From assembly GCA_031429105.1 (NCBI GenBank), contig JANOYV010000122.1:61081-125080 (forward strand): 64,000 nucleotides of DNA. The letters are read 5' to 3'. Numbering within the stretch: position 1 is the stretch's first letter; each line of letters starts with the position of its first letter. Below the pieces are notes generated by a model. The model saw nothing but the letters and a program-made list of their open reading frames with translations. It searched no databases and was not told the DNA's origin. The translations under genes and the position numbers were made by a program. The stretch comes from JAKFWF01 sp031429105. Lineage in GTDB: Bacteria > Pseudomonadota > Alphaproteobacteria > Rhizobiales > Hyphomicrobiaceae. Below are positions 1-8,198 of the stretch, piece after piece.

Positions 1-69
1 CACGACCGTTAAGGGCTTGGCGGCAGCCACTTAAGCGCTATATCTCAAGGCAGAGCGGAGGATGCAAAC

Positions 70-633
70 GTGATCGAAGACCTGTCTTTCAAAAAAGATG
101 AGCTGCCAGAGGATGCGTCGCTCATTCTGATCGACGATGACCGGGCCTTCGTCCAGCGTCTGGGTCGGGCGATGGAGGTGCGCGGTTTCGAAGTTCGCAC
201 CGGCCATTCGGTGGCCGAAGGATTGGAACTGATCCGCCAAAAAGCACCGGCCTTTGCGGTCGTCGATATGCGCCTTGAAGATGGCAATGGTCTGGATGTG
301 ATTGCCGAGTTATCACGCCTACGCCCAAACGCCCGCGCCATCGTCCTTACCGGCTACGGTAATTTCGCAACGGCTGTTGCTGCAGTTAAGCTCGGCGCTG
401 TCGATTATCTCGGCAAGCCAGCCGACGCAGACGATGTGACCGACGCATTGCTGGCTCCCTCCGATTCCAAAGCCGCGCCGCCGGAAAATCCGATGTCGGC
501 CGACCGTGTTCGATGGGAACACATCCAGCGCGTTTATGAATTATGCGGTCGTAATGTTTCGGAAACAGCGCGACGGCTCAATATGCATCGACGCACGCTG
601 CAGCGCATTCTGGCAAAACGCGCGCCGAAATAA
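70..633 (+). CDS. regA: Redox response regulator, RegA/PrrA/ActR family
   Basis: Global redox response regulator of the RegB/RegA (PrrB/PrrA, ActS/ActR) two-component system, which in purple bacteria activates photosynthesis, carbon-fixation and respiratory genes when oxygen falls. The 187-residue protein has an N-terminal receiver domain with acidic pocket D22-D24, phosphoacceptor D66, T93 and K115, and a C-terminal Fis-type helix-turn-helix (about 155-187). The recognition helix, NMHRRTLQRILAKRAPK, has the near-invariant RegA form. The GTG start is preceded by GCGGAGG. The kinase gene (regB) is not in the window; it may lie beyond the left edge. mmcB converges on it with one base between the stop codons. 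Family assignment is secure; its targets here (the puf/bch genes 35 kb away) are inferred. Confidence 0.95.
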   Translation: MIEDLSFKKDELPEDASLILIDDDRAFVQRLGRAMEVRGFEVRTGHSVAEGLELIRQKAPAFAVVDMRLEDGNGLDVIAELSRLRPNARAIVLTGYGNFATAVAAVKLGAVDYLGKPADADDVTDALLAPSDSKAAPPENPMSADRVRWEHIQRVYELCGRNVSETARRLNMHRRTLQRILAKRAPK

Positions 634-634
634 C

Positions 635-1126
635 TTATTCCTGCCACGAGCGCTCGAGGGCGATTTCCGGATCGGACAATGCCAACAGTCGCATTGCGCC
701 AGTGCGTGCGATTCGCGTGACCAGCGCCTTGCGCCGGGTCGCCGCCATCATGTGTATTGGTGCTTCGCGAATGAAGTCACCGCCAAAGCGATCAGCGACG
801 ATGATGCCGGTATCGGGCGGCAGCAAGTCCAGCGGAAAACTCGGGCTGACCGCGAACAGCAGTTGGTCACAAAATTCCCGATATTCGGGCCACTTCTGAT
901 CAACACGGAAATCCTCGACGCTGGACTTGATCTCAACGATCCAGACCACGCCCCGCTCCGACAAGCCAACGAGATCGGCACGACGACCGTTGGCGAGCGA
1001 TAATTCCGGCAAGCTCGAAAATCCGTGCGCCAACAACAATCGGCGTGTGCCGCGCGCAATTTGCAGTGCTGCAATCGATTGCCGTCCATCGGTTGGCATT
1101 GCACTATCGGAGTCTGAAAGCGTCAT
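635..1126 (-). CDS. mmcB: MmcB-family DNA repair protein
   Basis: About 163 residues, related to Caulobacter MmcB, a putative endonuclease-like DNA repair protein of alphaproteobacteria. The core contains a restriction-endonuclease-like segment with ADLVGLSERG followed by VWIVEIKSS, i.e. a D...E-x-K arrangement expected of PD-(D/E)xK folds. I chose the ATG at 1126 (MTLSDSDS), preceded by AAAGAG, over an upstream in-frame ATG at 1246 that would overlap the next gene. In Caulobacter the gene is LexA-controlled; I saw no GTTC-N7-GTTC style LexA box in the 100 bases upstream, so SOS control here is unsupported. Confidence 0.82.
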   Translation of the reverse strand: MTLSDSDSAMPTDGRQSIAALQIARGTRRLLLAHGFSSLPELSLANGRRADLVGLSERGVVWIVEIKSSVEDFRVDQKWPEYREFCDQLLFAVSPSFPLDLLPPDTGIIVADRFGGDFIREAPIHMMAATRRKALVTRIARTGAMRLLALSDPEIALERSWQE

Positions 1127-1229
1127 CTCTTTGCCATTAGTGGGTGACAGAGGCGAATTGGACTTACCAAAAGGCTCGCCCAAACAGGTGCGCCCAGCCT
1201 GACGAGCCGGATCAAGAAGGGCAACCGCA

Positions 1230-3740
1230 ATGTTTAAATGGGCCAAGGGCAGTCATCCGAGCAAGCCCCAGCCGACTTCATCAGCGAAAATCGCAGCAAC
1301 AAGTATCAGCCCGGATAGCACGGACATGCGGTTGCCGTTGTCGGCGGCAGCACTGCGGCGCACGGTCGATGCAGGTACGCTCGGCTTCAAGACAACAGCC
1401 GAGCTTGAGCCGATCGACGGTCTGATCGGACAAGATCGAGCCCTTCGCGCAATTAAATTCGGCGCTGATATGAAGGCGCATGATTTCAACATGTTCGTGC
1501 TCGGGCCTCCGTCCACCGGCAAGAGTACGGCTGTGAAAGCCTACCTTGCACAGAAATTACGCCCCGACATCCCTCCTTCGGACTGGGTCTACGTCAACAA
1601 CTACGAAGCTTCGAATCAACCGCGCGCGCTGGAATTGCCGTGCGGCCGCGCGAAAGAACTGGCCCAAGGCATGATCAAGGCGGTCGACGAACTCCGCGTG
1701 ACTTTGCCAGCTCTACTGGAAGGCGACGACTATCAAACCCGCAAGCGCAGTATCGAGGAAGCCTTTCGCACGGGCCAGGAGGCGGCGCTTGAAGGATTGA
1801 ATCGGCGCGCTCAAGCGCAAAACATCGCGGTCCTGCGCACGCCGACTGGCTTTGCGATGGCGCCAATGCTGGAAGGCAAGATCGTAAAACCTGAAGTCTT
1901 CATGCAGCTGCCCGATGATATGCGACGCGGCGTCGAAGCCAAAATCGGTGTTTTGCAAACAGAACTTGAAACGCTGCTGGCCAAGATCCCGAAGTCTGAC
2001 AAAGAGCGTCGGCTCAAACTCAATGCACTAACCGACGAAATCGCAACAACCGCCACGCGCGAAGCCTTGGACGACGTAGAAGCTGCATATGCAGACCTGC
2101 CGCATATCCAAACGCATTTGACTGCTACGCGCGCCGATATGATCCGCAACGTCGCGCTGTTTCTGGGAGACGGCGAGGAGGACACCGCCACGGTCAATCA
2201 ACCGGCCGACACATCGCGCGACGCCCGCTATAGACGATATCTCGTTAACGTGCTGGTTGGCGGCCAGCCAACCGACGTCTGCGAAACGCCAATCGTCGAG
2301 GAGATCAATCCGACCTACGGCAACTTGATTGGCCGCATCGAGCACGTCGCCCAAATGGGTAACATGCTAACCGATTTTCTATTGGTTAAGGCTGGCGCAT
2401 TGCATCGGGCGAACCGCGGATATCTGCTGCTAGATGCCCGCAAACTGTTGATGTCGCCCTACGCGTGGGAAGCCTTGAAGCGTGCAATTAAAGCGCGGCT
2501 GATCCGGATCGAACAGCCAACCGAAACGGTCGGCATGATGACCGCTCAAACGCTTGACCCCGAGCCGATTGCGCTCAACGTCAAGGTCGTCCTGTTCGGT
2601 GACCGCGAGCTATACTACCAGTTGGCACAGGCCGACCCTGACTTTTCCCGTCTGTTCAAAGTTCAAGCCGATTTTGACGACGTCATTATCCGCACCACCG
2701 AAAACGATCACGCATACGCACGTCTCATTGCATCGATTGTTACCGAACATAAACTGCATGCCGTCGATGCCAGTGGCGTCGCGCGGCTGATCGAGGAAGG
2801 CGCCCGCCTCGCCGATGATCGCGAAAAGCTTTCGATCGAAATCGGCCGCCTGTCGGATATCGTGCGCGAGGCCGACTATTGGGTGACGGTGGAAGGTCGC
2901 GACGTAATCACTCGCGCCGATGTCAGCAAAGCCGTTATGGAAGCCATTGATCGGGCCAGCCGGCTGCGTGACCGCGCTCAGGAGTCAATAGAGCGCGGCA
3001 TCGTCATGATCGACACAACAGGCGAAAAAATCGGCCAGATCAACGGTCTAGCTGTGCTACAATTGGGTACGACCTCGTTCGGTCGAGCCAGCCGTATCAC
3101 GGCCCGCGTCCGCATGGGACAAGGCCGCGTTACCGACATCGAGCGGGAAGCAAACCTTGGCGGCTCTCTCCATTCAAAGGGTGTGATGATCCTGTGGGGG
3201 TTTCTCGCCGGCCGCTATGCCCAAGACGTACCTTTGGCGCTGGCAGCCACACTTGTGTTCGAGCAATCCTACGGCGGCGTCGATGGCGATAGCGCGTCAT
3301 CCGCCGAACTGTACGCCATCCTATCGGCGCTGTCGGATACACCGTTGTCGCAGAGTTTCGCCGTGACGGGCTCCGTGAACCAGTGGGGTGAGGTGCAAGC
3401 CATTGGCGGCGTGAATGAGAAAATAGAAGGCTTCTTCGACCTATGCAGCGCCCGTGGGCTCGATGGCACGCAGGGCGTGTTGATTCCGTACTCGAATGTG
3501 CAACATCTGATGTTGCGCGAGGACGTGGTTGCAGCCGTTGCAGAAGGCAAATTCCGCATTCATGCGGTGGCATCGATCGACGACGGGCTTGAGATCCTAA
3601 CCGGCAAGACGGCAGGCACTCGTACCGGCGATGCCGCTTTCCCGCCAGACACGATCAACGCGCGGGTAGAAGATAAACTACGCCTATTTGCCCAGCGCGC
3701 CAAAGCATTTGGCACAATCAAGGACGGTGCAATTTCATGA
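1230..3740 (+). CDS. Lon-related ATP-dependent protease, LonH/YcbZ type
   Basis: 836-residue AAA+ protease related to E. coli YcbZ (LonH) rather than to housekeeping Lon. The ATPase part starts after about residue 60 with a Walker A motif GPPSTGKST at 92-100. A helical insertion follows, with TGEKIGQINGLAVLQLG introducing the C-terminal Lon proteolytic domain. The catalytic dyad is visible: Ser688 in GVDGDSASS and Lys731 in GGVNEKIEGF, 43 residues apart as in Lon. AAGAAGGG precedes the ATG. The stop overlaps the next start (ATGA), so the Usp-like gene is probably co-translated. Substrates of this subfamily are poorly known. Confidence 0.88.
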   Translation: MFKWAKGSHPSKPQPTSSAKIAATSISPDSTDMRLPLSAAALRRTVDAGTLGFKTTAELEPIDGLIGQDRALRAIKFGADMKAHDFNMFVLGPPSTGKSTAVKAYLAQKLRPDIPPSDWVYVNNYEASNQPRALELPCGRAKELAQGMIKAVDELRVTLPALLEGDDYQTRKRSIEEAFRTGQEAALEGLNRRAQAQNIAVLRTPTGFAMAPMLEGKIVKPEVFMQLPDDMRRGVEAKIGVLQTELETLLAKIPKSDKERRLKLNALTDEIATTATREALDDVEAAYADLPHIQTHLTATRADMIRNVALFLGDGEEDTATVNQPADTSRDARYRRYLVNVLVGGQPTDVCETPIVEEINPTYGNLIGRIEHVAQMGNMLTDFLLVKAGALHRANRGYLLLDARKLLMSPYAWEALKRAIKARLIRIEQPTETVGMMTAQTLDPEPIALNVKVVLFGDRELYYQLAQADPDFSRLFKVQADFDDVIIRTTENDHAYARLIASIVTEHKLHAVDASGVARLIEEGARLADDREKLSIEIGRLSDIVREADYWVTVEGRDVITRADVSKAVMEAIDRASRLRDRAQESIERGIVMIDTTGEKIGQINGLAVLQLGTTSFGRASRITARVRMGQGRVTDIEREANLGGSLHSKGVMILWGFLAGRYAQDVPLALAATLVFEQSYGGVDGDSASSAELYAILSALSDTPLSQSFAVTGSVNQWGEVQAIGGVNEKIEGFFDLCSARGLDGTQGVLIPYSNVQHLMLREDVVAAVAEGKFRIHAVASIDDGLEILTGKTAGTRTGDAAFPPDTINARVEDKLRLFAQRAKAFGTIKDGAIS

Positions 3741-4600
3741 TTGCACATGTGGCAGAAGCGAGCGAGGCACGCGGACGGGTCGTCGTGCGCACGACATCGG
3801 CACGCGCAAGCGATATTGCATTCCAGGCTGCCGTTCGCATCGCACAAGCGTTCCGCTCCGAGATCGAAAGCCTCTATGTCGAAGACACCGAACTCATTGC
3901 GCTCGCCCGATTTCCGTTTGTGCGCGAAGTCAGTGCCGATGGCCGTTCAACCCGTGAGGTAACGGCTAATGGTACCATCGACGAGTTGAGATTGCAGTAT
4001 TCTGGGCTGCAGCGACGGCTCTCCCGACTTGCTGCGTCAGCCCAAGTATCCATCCGCGAACGTGTGGTGCGCGACGAGCCCTTGCGCGCATTGACCGTCA
4101 CGTGCGCCGATTGTGGGCCTTGGAACCTTGTTGTTCTCGCAGAGCCCTTTGGCGCATCATCCGGTGAAGAAATCGCGGCTCTGCTCGACAATGTGCACGA
4201 TACGACGGGTCTCGTTCTGGTTGGCCCCCGTGCCAAACGAACCACCGGCGCAGTTGTTCTGGCACTCGAAGACATCGAAGCACTGCCCGGCATGCTACGG
4301 GCCGGACACAACCTTATCGCCGACACGGAAGCAGCCCTGATCATCGCAATTATTGCCAGCGATTACGATACTGCCAATTGGCTCGACGCCCATACGCGCC
4401 TTACGCTCCCCGAGAACAGCAATGTCAAAGTGTCTATTCTAACGCTAGCGCACCCAACGCCTGCTGCCATCGCCGAAGGCCTCCGAAAGTTGCTGCCAGG
4501 TTTTCTGATCGCACGTTTCGGCGGCTTAACTGTTCCGGCTGGTGAGGACCTCAGCCCCCTCGCTGCCGGCCTCGAATGCCCGTTGCTGTTGAGCCGATAG
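3737..4600 (+). CDS. Universal-stress-protein-like protein of unknown function
   Basis: 287 residues, coupled by a 4-base ATGA overlap to the Lon-like protease. The N-terminal half (about 14-60, VVVRTTSARASDIAFQAAVR, then helix and IESLYVEDTEL) has the beta-alpha-beta look of UspA-type nucleotide-binding folds, and the region around 165-280 may be a second degenerate copy. No Usp G-x2-G-x9-G(S/T) ATP motif is evident. No membrane segments. It could be an adaptor or regulator of the protease; this is inference from gene coupling only. The gene converges with the tautomerase remnant, whose stop lies 8 bases beyond. Confidence 0.6.
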   Translation: MIAHVAEASEARGRVVVRTTSARASDIAFQAAVRIAQAFRSEIESLYVEDTELIALARFPFVREVSADGRSTREVTANGTIDELRLQYSGLQRRLSRLAASAQVSIRERVVRDEPLRALTVTCADCGPWNLVVLAEPFGASSGEEIAALLDNVHDTTGLVLVGPRAKRTTGAVVLALEDIEALPGMLRAGHNLIADTEAALIIAIIASDYDTANWLDAHTRLTLPENSNVKVSILTLAHPTPAAIAEGLRKLLPGFLIARFGGLTVPAGEDLSPLAAGLECPLLLSR

Positions 4601-4608
4601 TGGCTGCC

Positions 4609-5003
4609 TTAAGTCGGCTCCGGTGCCATCTGTGCCACACCATCGCCAAACGACCAGTCGATGCGCTCGTTCTCCGTCAGCACCACCATGATGTCGGCGG
4701 CCTTCAGCTTTGCGCTCACAGCCGCCTTGTCGGTGATGGCGCGATACAGAGCACGCGCTTTTGCACTTCCGTTCTCCCTCGGCGAAAAGCAATCTGTACG
4801 ATCACGGCTGCTGCGCTGCGGGAAACACCAAAGTAAGTCCGATCAATAATCAGGTGATCCACATCGTGGCGCGTGATTATCTGAAATCGGTCTGCTGACG
4901 GGACATCAACTGTCTCGACCAAAGCATCGTGAACTGCATCAGCGAGCCCGCGAACCGTTTCCGCGTGCGTCGCGGCTGGAACAGAAATGCGAACGAGCGG
5001 CAT
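4609..5003 (-). pseudogene. Tautomerase family gene with a frameshift
   Basis: The protein starts MPLVRISVPA, with the N-terminal Pro2 that is the catalytic base of 4-oxalocrotonate-type tautomerases, and continues with DRFQIITRHD and IDRTYFGVSRS, which fit the family. After AFRRGRTEVQK the reading frame is lost and a stop follows at 4716. The neighbouring frame takes over directly with ALYRAITDKAAVSAKLKAAD and DWSFGDGVAQMAPEPT before a TAA at 4609. Restoring one lost base near 4757-4762 would give a normal protein of about 131 residues. This is either a real single-base deletion or a sequencing error. The 67-codon small gene lies immediately upstream in the same direction. Confidence 0.8.
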
Positions 5004-5009
5004 CGATCA

Positions 5010-5213
5010 CTACTCCTTAACCACGTGAAGTCGCAATTCAGGCGCGTCGATATTCTCGAAACGCGCACGCGGATCCGATGCCCAAAACCAGAGTTGCGCT
5101 AGTGCCTTGCGCATGGCTTGAGCGCGTTGTCGCTCGGCTTCGGCCCGGTAATGGTCATAATCAATCGAACCGTCGGCGCGTCGGATCGTCTGGTTTTCAA
5201 CTGTTCTGAACAT
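5010..5213 (-). CDS. Small conserved-type protein upstream of tautomerase
   Basis: 67 residues beginning MFRTVENQTIRRADGSIDYD and followed by a basic helical stretch YRAEAERQRAQAMRKAL and a short aromatic segment LWFWAS. A strong AGGAGG lies 9 bases before the ATG, supporting real translation. It is the first gene of a two-gene unit with the tautomerase, six bases apart, and faces a divergent LysR-type gene, which probably controls both. I do not recognise a named family; no catalytic motif or signal peptide. Confidence 0.65.
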   Translation of the reverse strand: MFRTVENQTIRRADGSIDYDHYRAEAERQRAQAMRKALAQLWFWASDPRARFENIDAPELRLHVVKE

Positions 5214-5328
5214 TTGGGAGCCTCCTGCTGACAGCCCCGAAGGGCGCTTGCAGGCAGGTGTATTCTGTTATTTTTATGTGATAATCATCTAATAAGATTG
5301 GTCACTAGTGATTGGAATTCAAGAATAC

Positions 5329-6243
5329 ATGGGCACGTCGGAAGAAATGGCCACCTTTGTCCGCGTGGCGGACAAAGGTAGTTTTGCCGAAGCCGCCATC
5401 GACCTTGGCCTTTCGCCATCCGCATTGTCCAAGCTCGTTACCCGGCTTGAGGATCGCATTGGCGTCCGCCTCATGACACGCACCACGCGTCGGCTCTCAC
5501 TGACATCGGAGGGTACGGCGTTCTTGGCCCGCGCGCGCGAAGTCTTGGCGCTGATCGAGACTGCGGAAATCGAGGCTTCAGCGTCACGCCGTAAGCCCAA
5601 AGGTCATATCCGCGTAAATACTGGAACTGCCTTTGCTCGGCACCGGTTGGCACCACTTCTGCCGGCATTCCTTGCTGCGTTCCCGGAAATTACTGTTGAC
5701 CTCACCGTCACGGATCGACGGATCGATCCCGTCGCTGAGCAAGTGGACGTCGTCTTTCGCGCCGGTGAACTGGGTGACAGCACCTTGATTGCGCGCAAGA
5801 TCATGGACGGCGCCCGGACGATCTGTGCTGCACCCGCCTACCTTACGGCCCGTGGCACACCCTCGACCCCTGGCGACCTGCTGAACCATAACTGCCTTGT
5901 GGTGCAGGGATTATCCCGCTTAACGATTTGGCCGTTCCAGGCTGGCGACGGCATCAACCGTCTCGAAGTCAGTGGTGACTTGACGTCAGACAGCGCCGAT
6001 TTATTGCTCGACATGGCATTAGCGGGTCACGGTATCGTTCGATTGTCCGGCTTCGTTGTCGAAAAGGCGATCAGTGAAGGTCGCCTCGTCGAACTATTTG
6101 CTGACGTACACGCGTCAGAGCCAGTTCCCATTTGGGCACTCACCGTGCCCGGTCGTCATCGCGCACTGCGCGTCCAAGCACTGGTAGACTTTGTTGCCAA
6201 TGCCATGGCGGCGCGCTCGCGAGCGCCACTTACTTCACCTTGA
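5329..6243 (+). CDS. LysR-family transcriptional regulator
   Basis: About 304 residues. The N-terminal winged helix-turn-helix is clear (MATFVRVADKGSFAEAA, then LSPSALSKLVTRLEDRIG) and is followed by a type 2 periplasmic-binding-like effector domain (IRVNTGTAFARHRLAPLLP onward). I take the ATG at 5329 (MGTSEEMATF) as start; an upstream GTG at 5308 is in frame, and neither has a convincing ribosome site. LysR proteins commonly control divergent genes, here the small 67-residue protein and tautomerase; the AT-rich spacer 5214-5307 contains TGATAATCA and a TTAT...ATAA arrangement that could form the operator. The effector is unknown. Confidence 0.9.
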   Translation: MGTSEEMATFVRVADKGSFAEAAIDLGLSPSALSKLVTRLEDRIGVRLMTRTTRRLSLTSEGTAFLARAREVLALIETAEIEASASRRKPKGHIRVNTGTAFARHRLAPLLPAFLAAFPEITVDLTVTDRRIDPVAEQVDVVFRAGELGDSTLIARKIMDGARTICAAPAYLTARGTPSTPGDLLNHNCLVVQGLSRLTIWPFQAGDGINRLEVSGDLTSDSADLLLDMALAGHGIVRLSGFVVEKAISEGRLVELFADVHASEPVPIWALTVPGRHRALRVQALVDFVANAMAARSRAPLTSP

Positions 6244-6631
6244 AGCGCTCGTCCGGTGGCACCTGCATCGCGGTCATCATCCGATTGCCTTCGGTGGCGA
6301 GGCCGATCACACGCAACATGTCGTTATACTGATCCATGGTCATACCCTTGTTCTTTGCGAAGTGGGTGTGCGTATGGATGCAGTATTCGCAATTGTTCAT
6401 GATCGACGTGGTGATGTAGATCAGCTCTTTCACCAGCGGATCGAGCGCAGTGCCGGGCCCCATCACGACCTTGGCCTTCTCCCACGCAGCTTTCAGCGCC
6501 ACCGGATCATTTGCGAGTGCGCGCCAGGAATTATTTACATAGTCGGTATCGCGGGTCTTGCGGATGTCGTCGAATACAGCACGGGCTTCGGGCGATGCTT
6601 CTGCGTCGGTGAGCAGTTTGACGGTTGCCAT
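6230..6631 (-). CDS. AhpD-like / carboxymuconolactone decarboxylase family protein
   Basis: 133 residues (MATVKLLTDAEASPEARAVF), start chosen at 6631 because GGAGG stands 9 bases upstream. The AhpD-type redox site is intact: C81-x-x-C84 with H88 four residues later, plus E69, twelve residues before the first cysteine, in the position of the AhpD proton-relay glutamate. Likely a thiol-dependent peroxidase or reductase of the alkylhydroperoxidase fold; true carboxymuconolactone decarboxylases lack the CxxC. It converges with the LysR gene (14-base overlap at the 3' ends) and is divergent from the aminotransferase pair. Confidence 0.82.
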   Translation of the reverse strand: MATVKLLTDAEASPEARAVFDDIRKTRDTDYVNNSWRALANDPVALKAAWEKAKVVMGPGTALDPLVKELIYITTSIMNNCEYCIHTHTHFAKNKGMTMDQYNDMLRVIGLATEGNRMMTAMQVPPDERFKVK

Positions 6632-6779
6632 GGTGGCTATCCTCCGGTGGTTTTGAAATCCATTCCAGTTGACCATGTCTGCCCCGCTTTGTCAGGTCAT
6701 CTGCGCGCTTATCAGCGGATGACAATCCGGCGCAATCCGGGGCAGACTTTCGGTAGACATTACGCTCCGAGGACCGACC

Positions 6780-8186
6780 ATGAGCAACCCAATTAGCCGC
6801 AAGCCACAGCCGCCGACATATGTGCAACCGTCGGCAGGCGGCGCGCAGGATGTATTCCAGCCTCGATCTGCGAAAGTGCCGCTGCCTCTGATCGAGCGGG
6901 CGCAAGGGATCTACCAGTGGGACGAGTTCGGCACTGAATATATCGATGTGTCGTCGGGACCGGTGGTCAGTAACATTGGTCATGGCAACGCGCATGTCGC
7001 CGATGCGATGGCACGTCAGGCTCGCACGATGGATTTCGCCTACACGCGGCTCGCACGACACAGGCCGAACATCGACCTGACAACCCGCATAGCCAAACTC
7101 GCAGGGCCGGGCTTCGAGCGTGTGTGTTTGTCGTCCGGCGGCAGCGAAGCGATCGAAATCGCAATCAAGTTCCTGCGCACCTACGCTGTTGCTTTTAATG
7201 AACCAAAACGCACCAAAGTGATCACCTGCCAGCCGTCGTACCACGGTGGCACCATCGCCGGTCTCGGACTATCAGGCGATGAAGCGCTGAAGCCATTCCT
7301 CGACGGTTTCTCTTGGACCTCGGAACGCGTGCCAGCGCCGCTCAGCTATCGCCCTCCCGCCAATCACACCCACGAGACGTGGTCACGAGCCTGCGCCGCC
7401 GCACTGGATGATAAAATCAAAAGTCTAGGCCCAGAAAACATCCTGGCGTTCATGATTGAGCCGGTCGGCGGTCTCGCAACCGGCTGCAATGTGCCGACCG
7501 ACGAATACTTTCGGATGGTGCGCGAAATCTGCACCCGCCATGGCATCAAGATCGTGTTCGACGAAGTACTTTGCGGCACTGGCCGTACTGGCAAATTTCT
7601 CGCAGCCCACAACTGGCCCGATGCGATGCCCGACATCGTTGTGATGGCGAAGGGGCTGGCATCAGGCTACACACCGCTTGGCGCCACACTGCTGCCAGCG
7701 GCGATGGTTGACAAGCTGGCTGAGAAAACCGGCTTCTCGTTCTCGCACACCTATTCAGCCAATCCGATCAGTTGTGCCACGGCAATGGCCGTGCTCGACG
7801 AATACGATCGGTTTGAACTCGTCCGGAACGCCGCTAAAACTGGCACTTATCTCAAAGTCGGCGTGCGCGACCTCGCGGCGAACAGTGCGATTATCGGCGA
7901 TGTACGTGGCATGGGCATGCTGATGGCGGTTGAAATCGTGGCCGACAAAGCCACAAAACGCCCGCTGCCGGTGCATGAGAATCCATCGGACGGCATTAGA
8001 ATCCACGGCCTTGAAAACGGCTTGCTGATCTATTCACGCCGCACGGCTGGTGGCAAAAATGGCGACTGGTTCATGCTTTCGCCGCCGATGACGATCACGC
8101 CCGTCGAATGCGATGAATTGCTCAAGCGACTAGCGCGCACCATTGCCGCGTATGAGAATGAATTGCGTGCTCAAAAGTTGATTTGA
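6780..8186 (+). CDS. Class III aminotransferase
   Basis: 468-residue PLP enzyme of the class III (acetylornithine/omega-amino acid) aminotransferase fold. Visible marks are SSGGSEAIEIAIK (cofactor phosphate region), PSYHGGT, IVFDEVLCGTGRTG (Asp bonding the pyridine nitrogen) and the Schiff-base lysine K291 in VVMAKGLASGYTPLGA. The substrate cannot be read from sequence; homologues act on beta-alanine, taurine, adenosylmethionine or diamines. It is followed 12 bases later by a second class III enzyme in the same direction, suggesting one pathway with two transaminations or an aminotransferase/aminomutase pair. Confidence 0.88.
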   Translation: MSNPISRKPQPPTYVQPSAGGAQDVFQPRSAKVPLPLIERAQGIYQWDEFGTEYIDVSSGPVVSNIGHGNAHVADAMARQARTMDFAYTRLARHRPNIDLTTRIAKLAGPGFERVCLSSGGSEAIEIAIKFLRTYAVAFNEPKRTKVITCQPSYHGGTIAGLGLSGDEALKPFLDGFSWTSERVPAPLSYRPPANHTHETWSRACAAALDDKIKSLGPENILAFMIEPVGGLATGCNVPTDEYFRMVREICTRHGIKIVFDEVLCGTGRTGKFLAAHNWPDAMPDIVVMAKGLASGYTPLGATLLPAAMVDKLAEKTGFSFSHTYSANPISCATAMAVLDEYDRFELVRNAAKTGTYLKVGVRDLAANSAIIGDVRGMGMLMAVEIVADKATKRPLPVHENPSDGIRIHGLENGLLIYSRRTAGGKNGDWFMLSPPMTITPVECDELLKRLARTIAAYENELRAQKLI

Positions 8187-8198
8187 AAGGCGTTTTGC

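Noticed and set aside
1127..1229. LexA/SOS box upstream of mmcB
   Set aside because: No GTTC-N7-GTTC or GAAC-N7-GAAC motif found in the interval.
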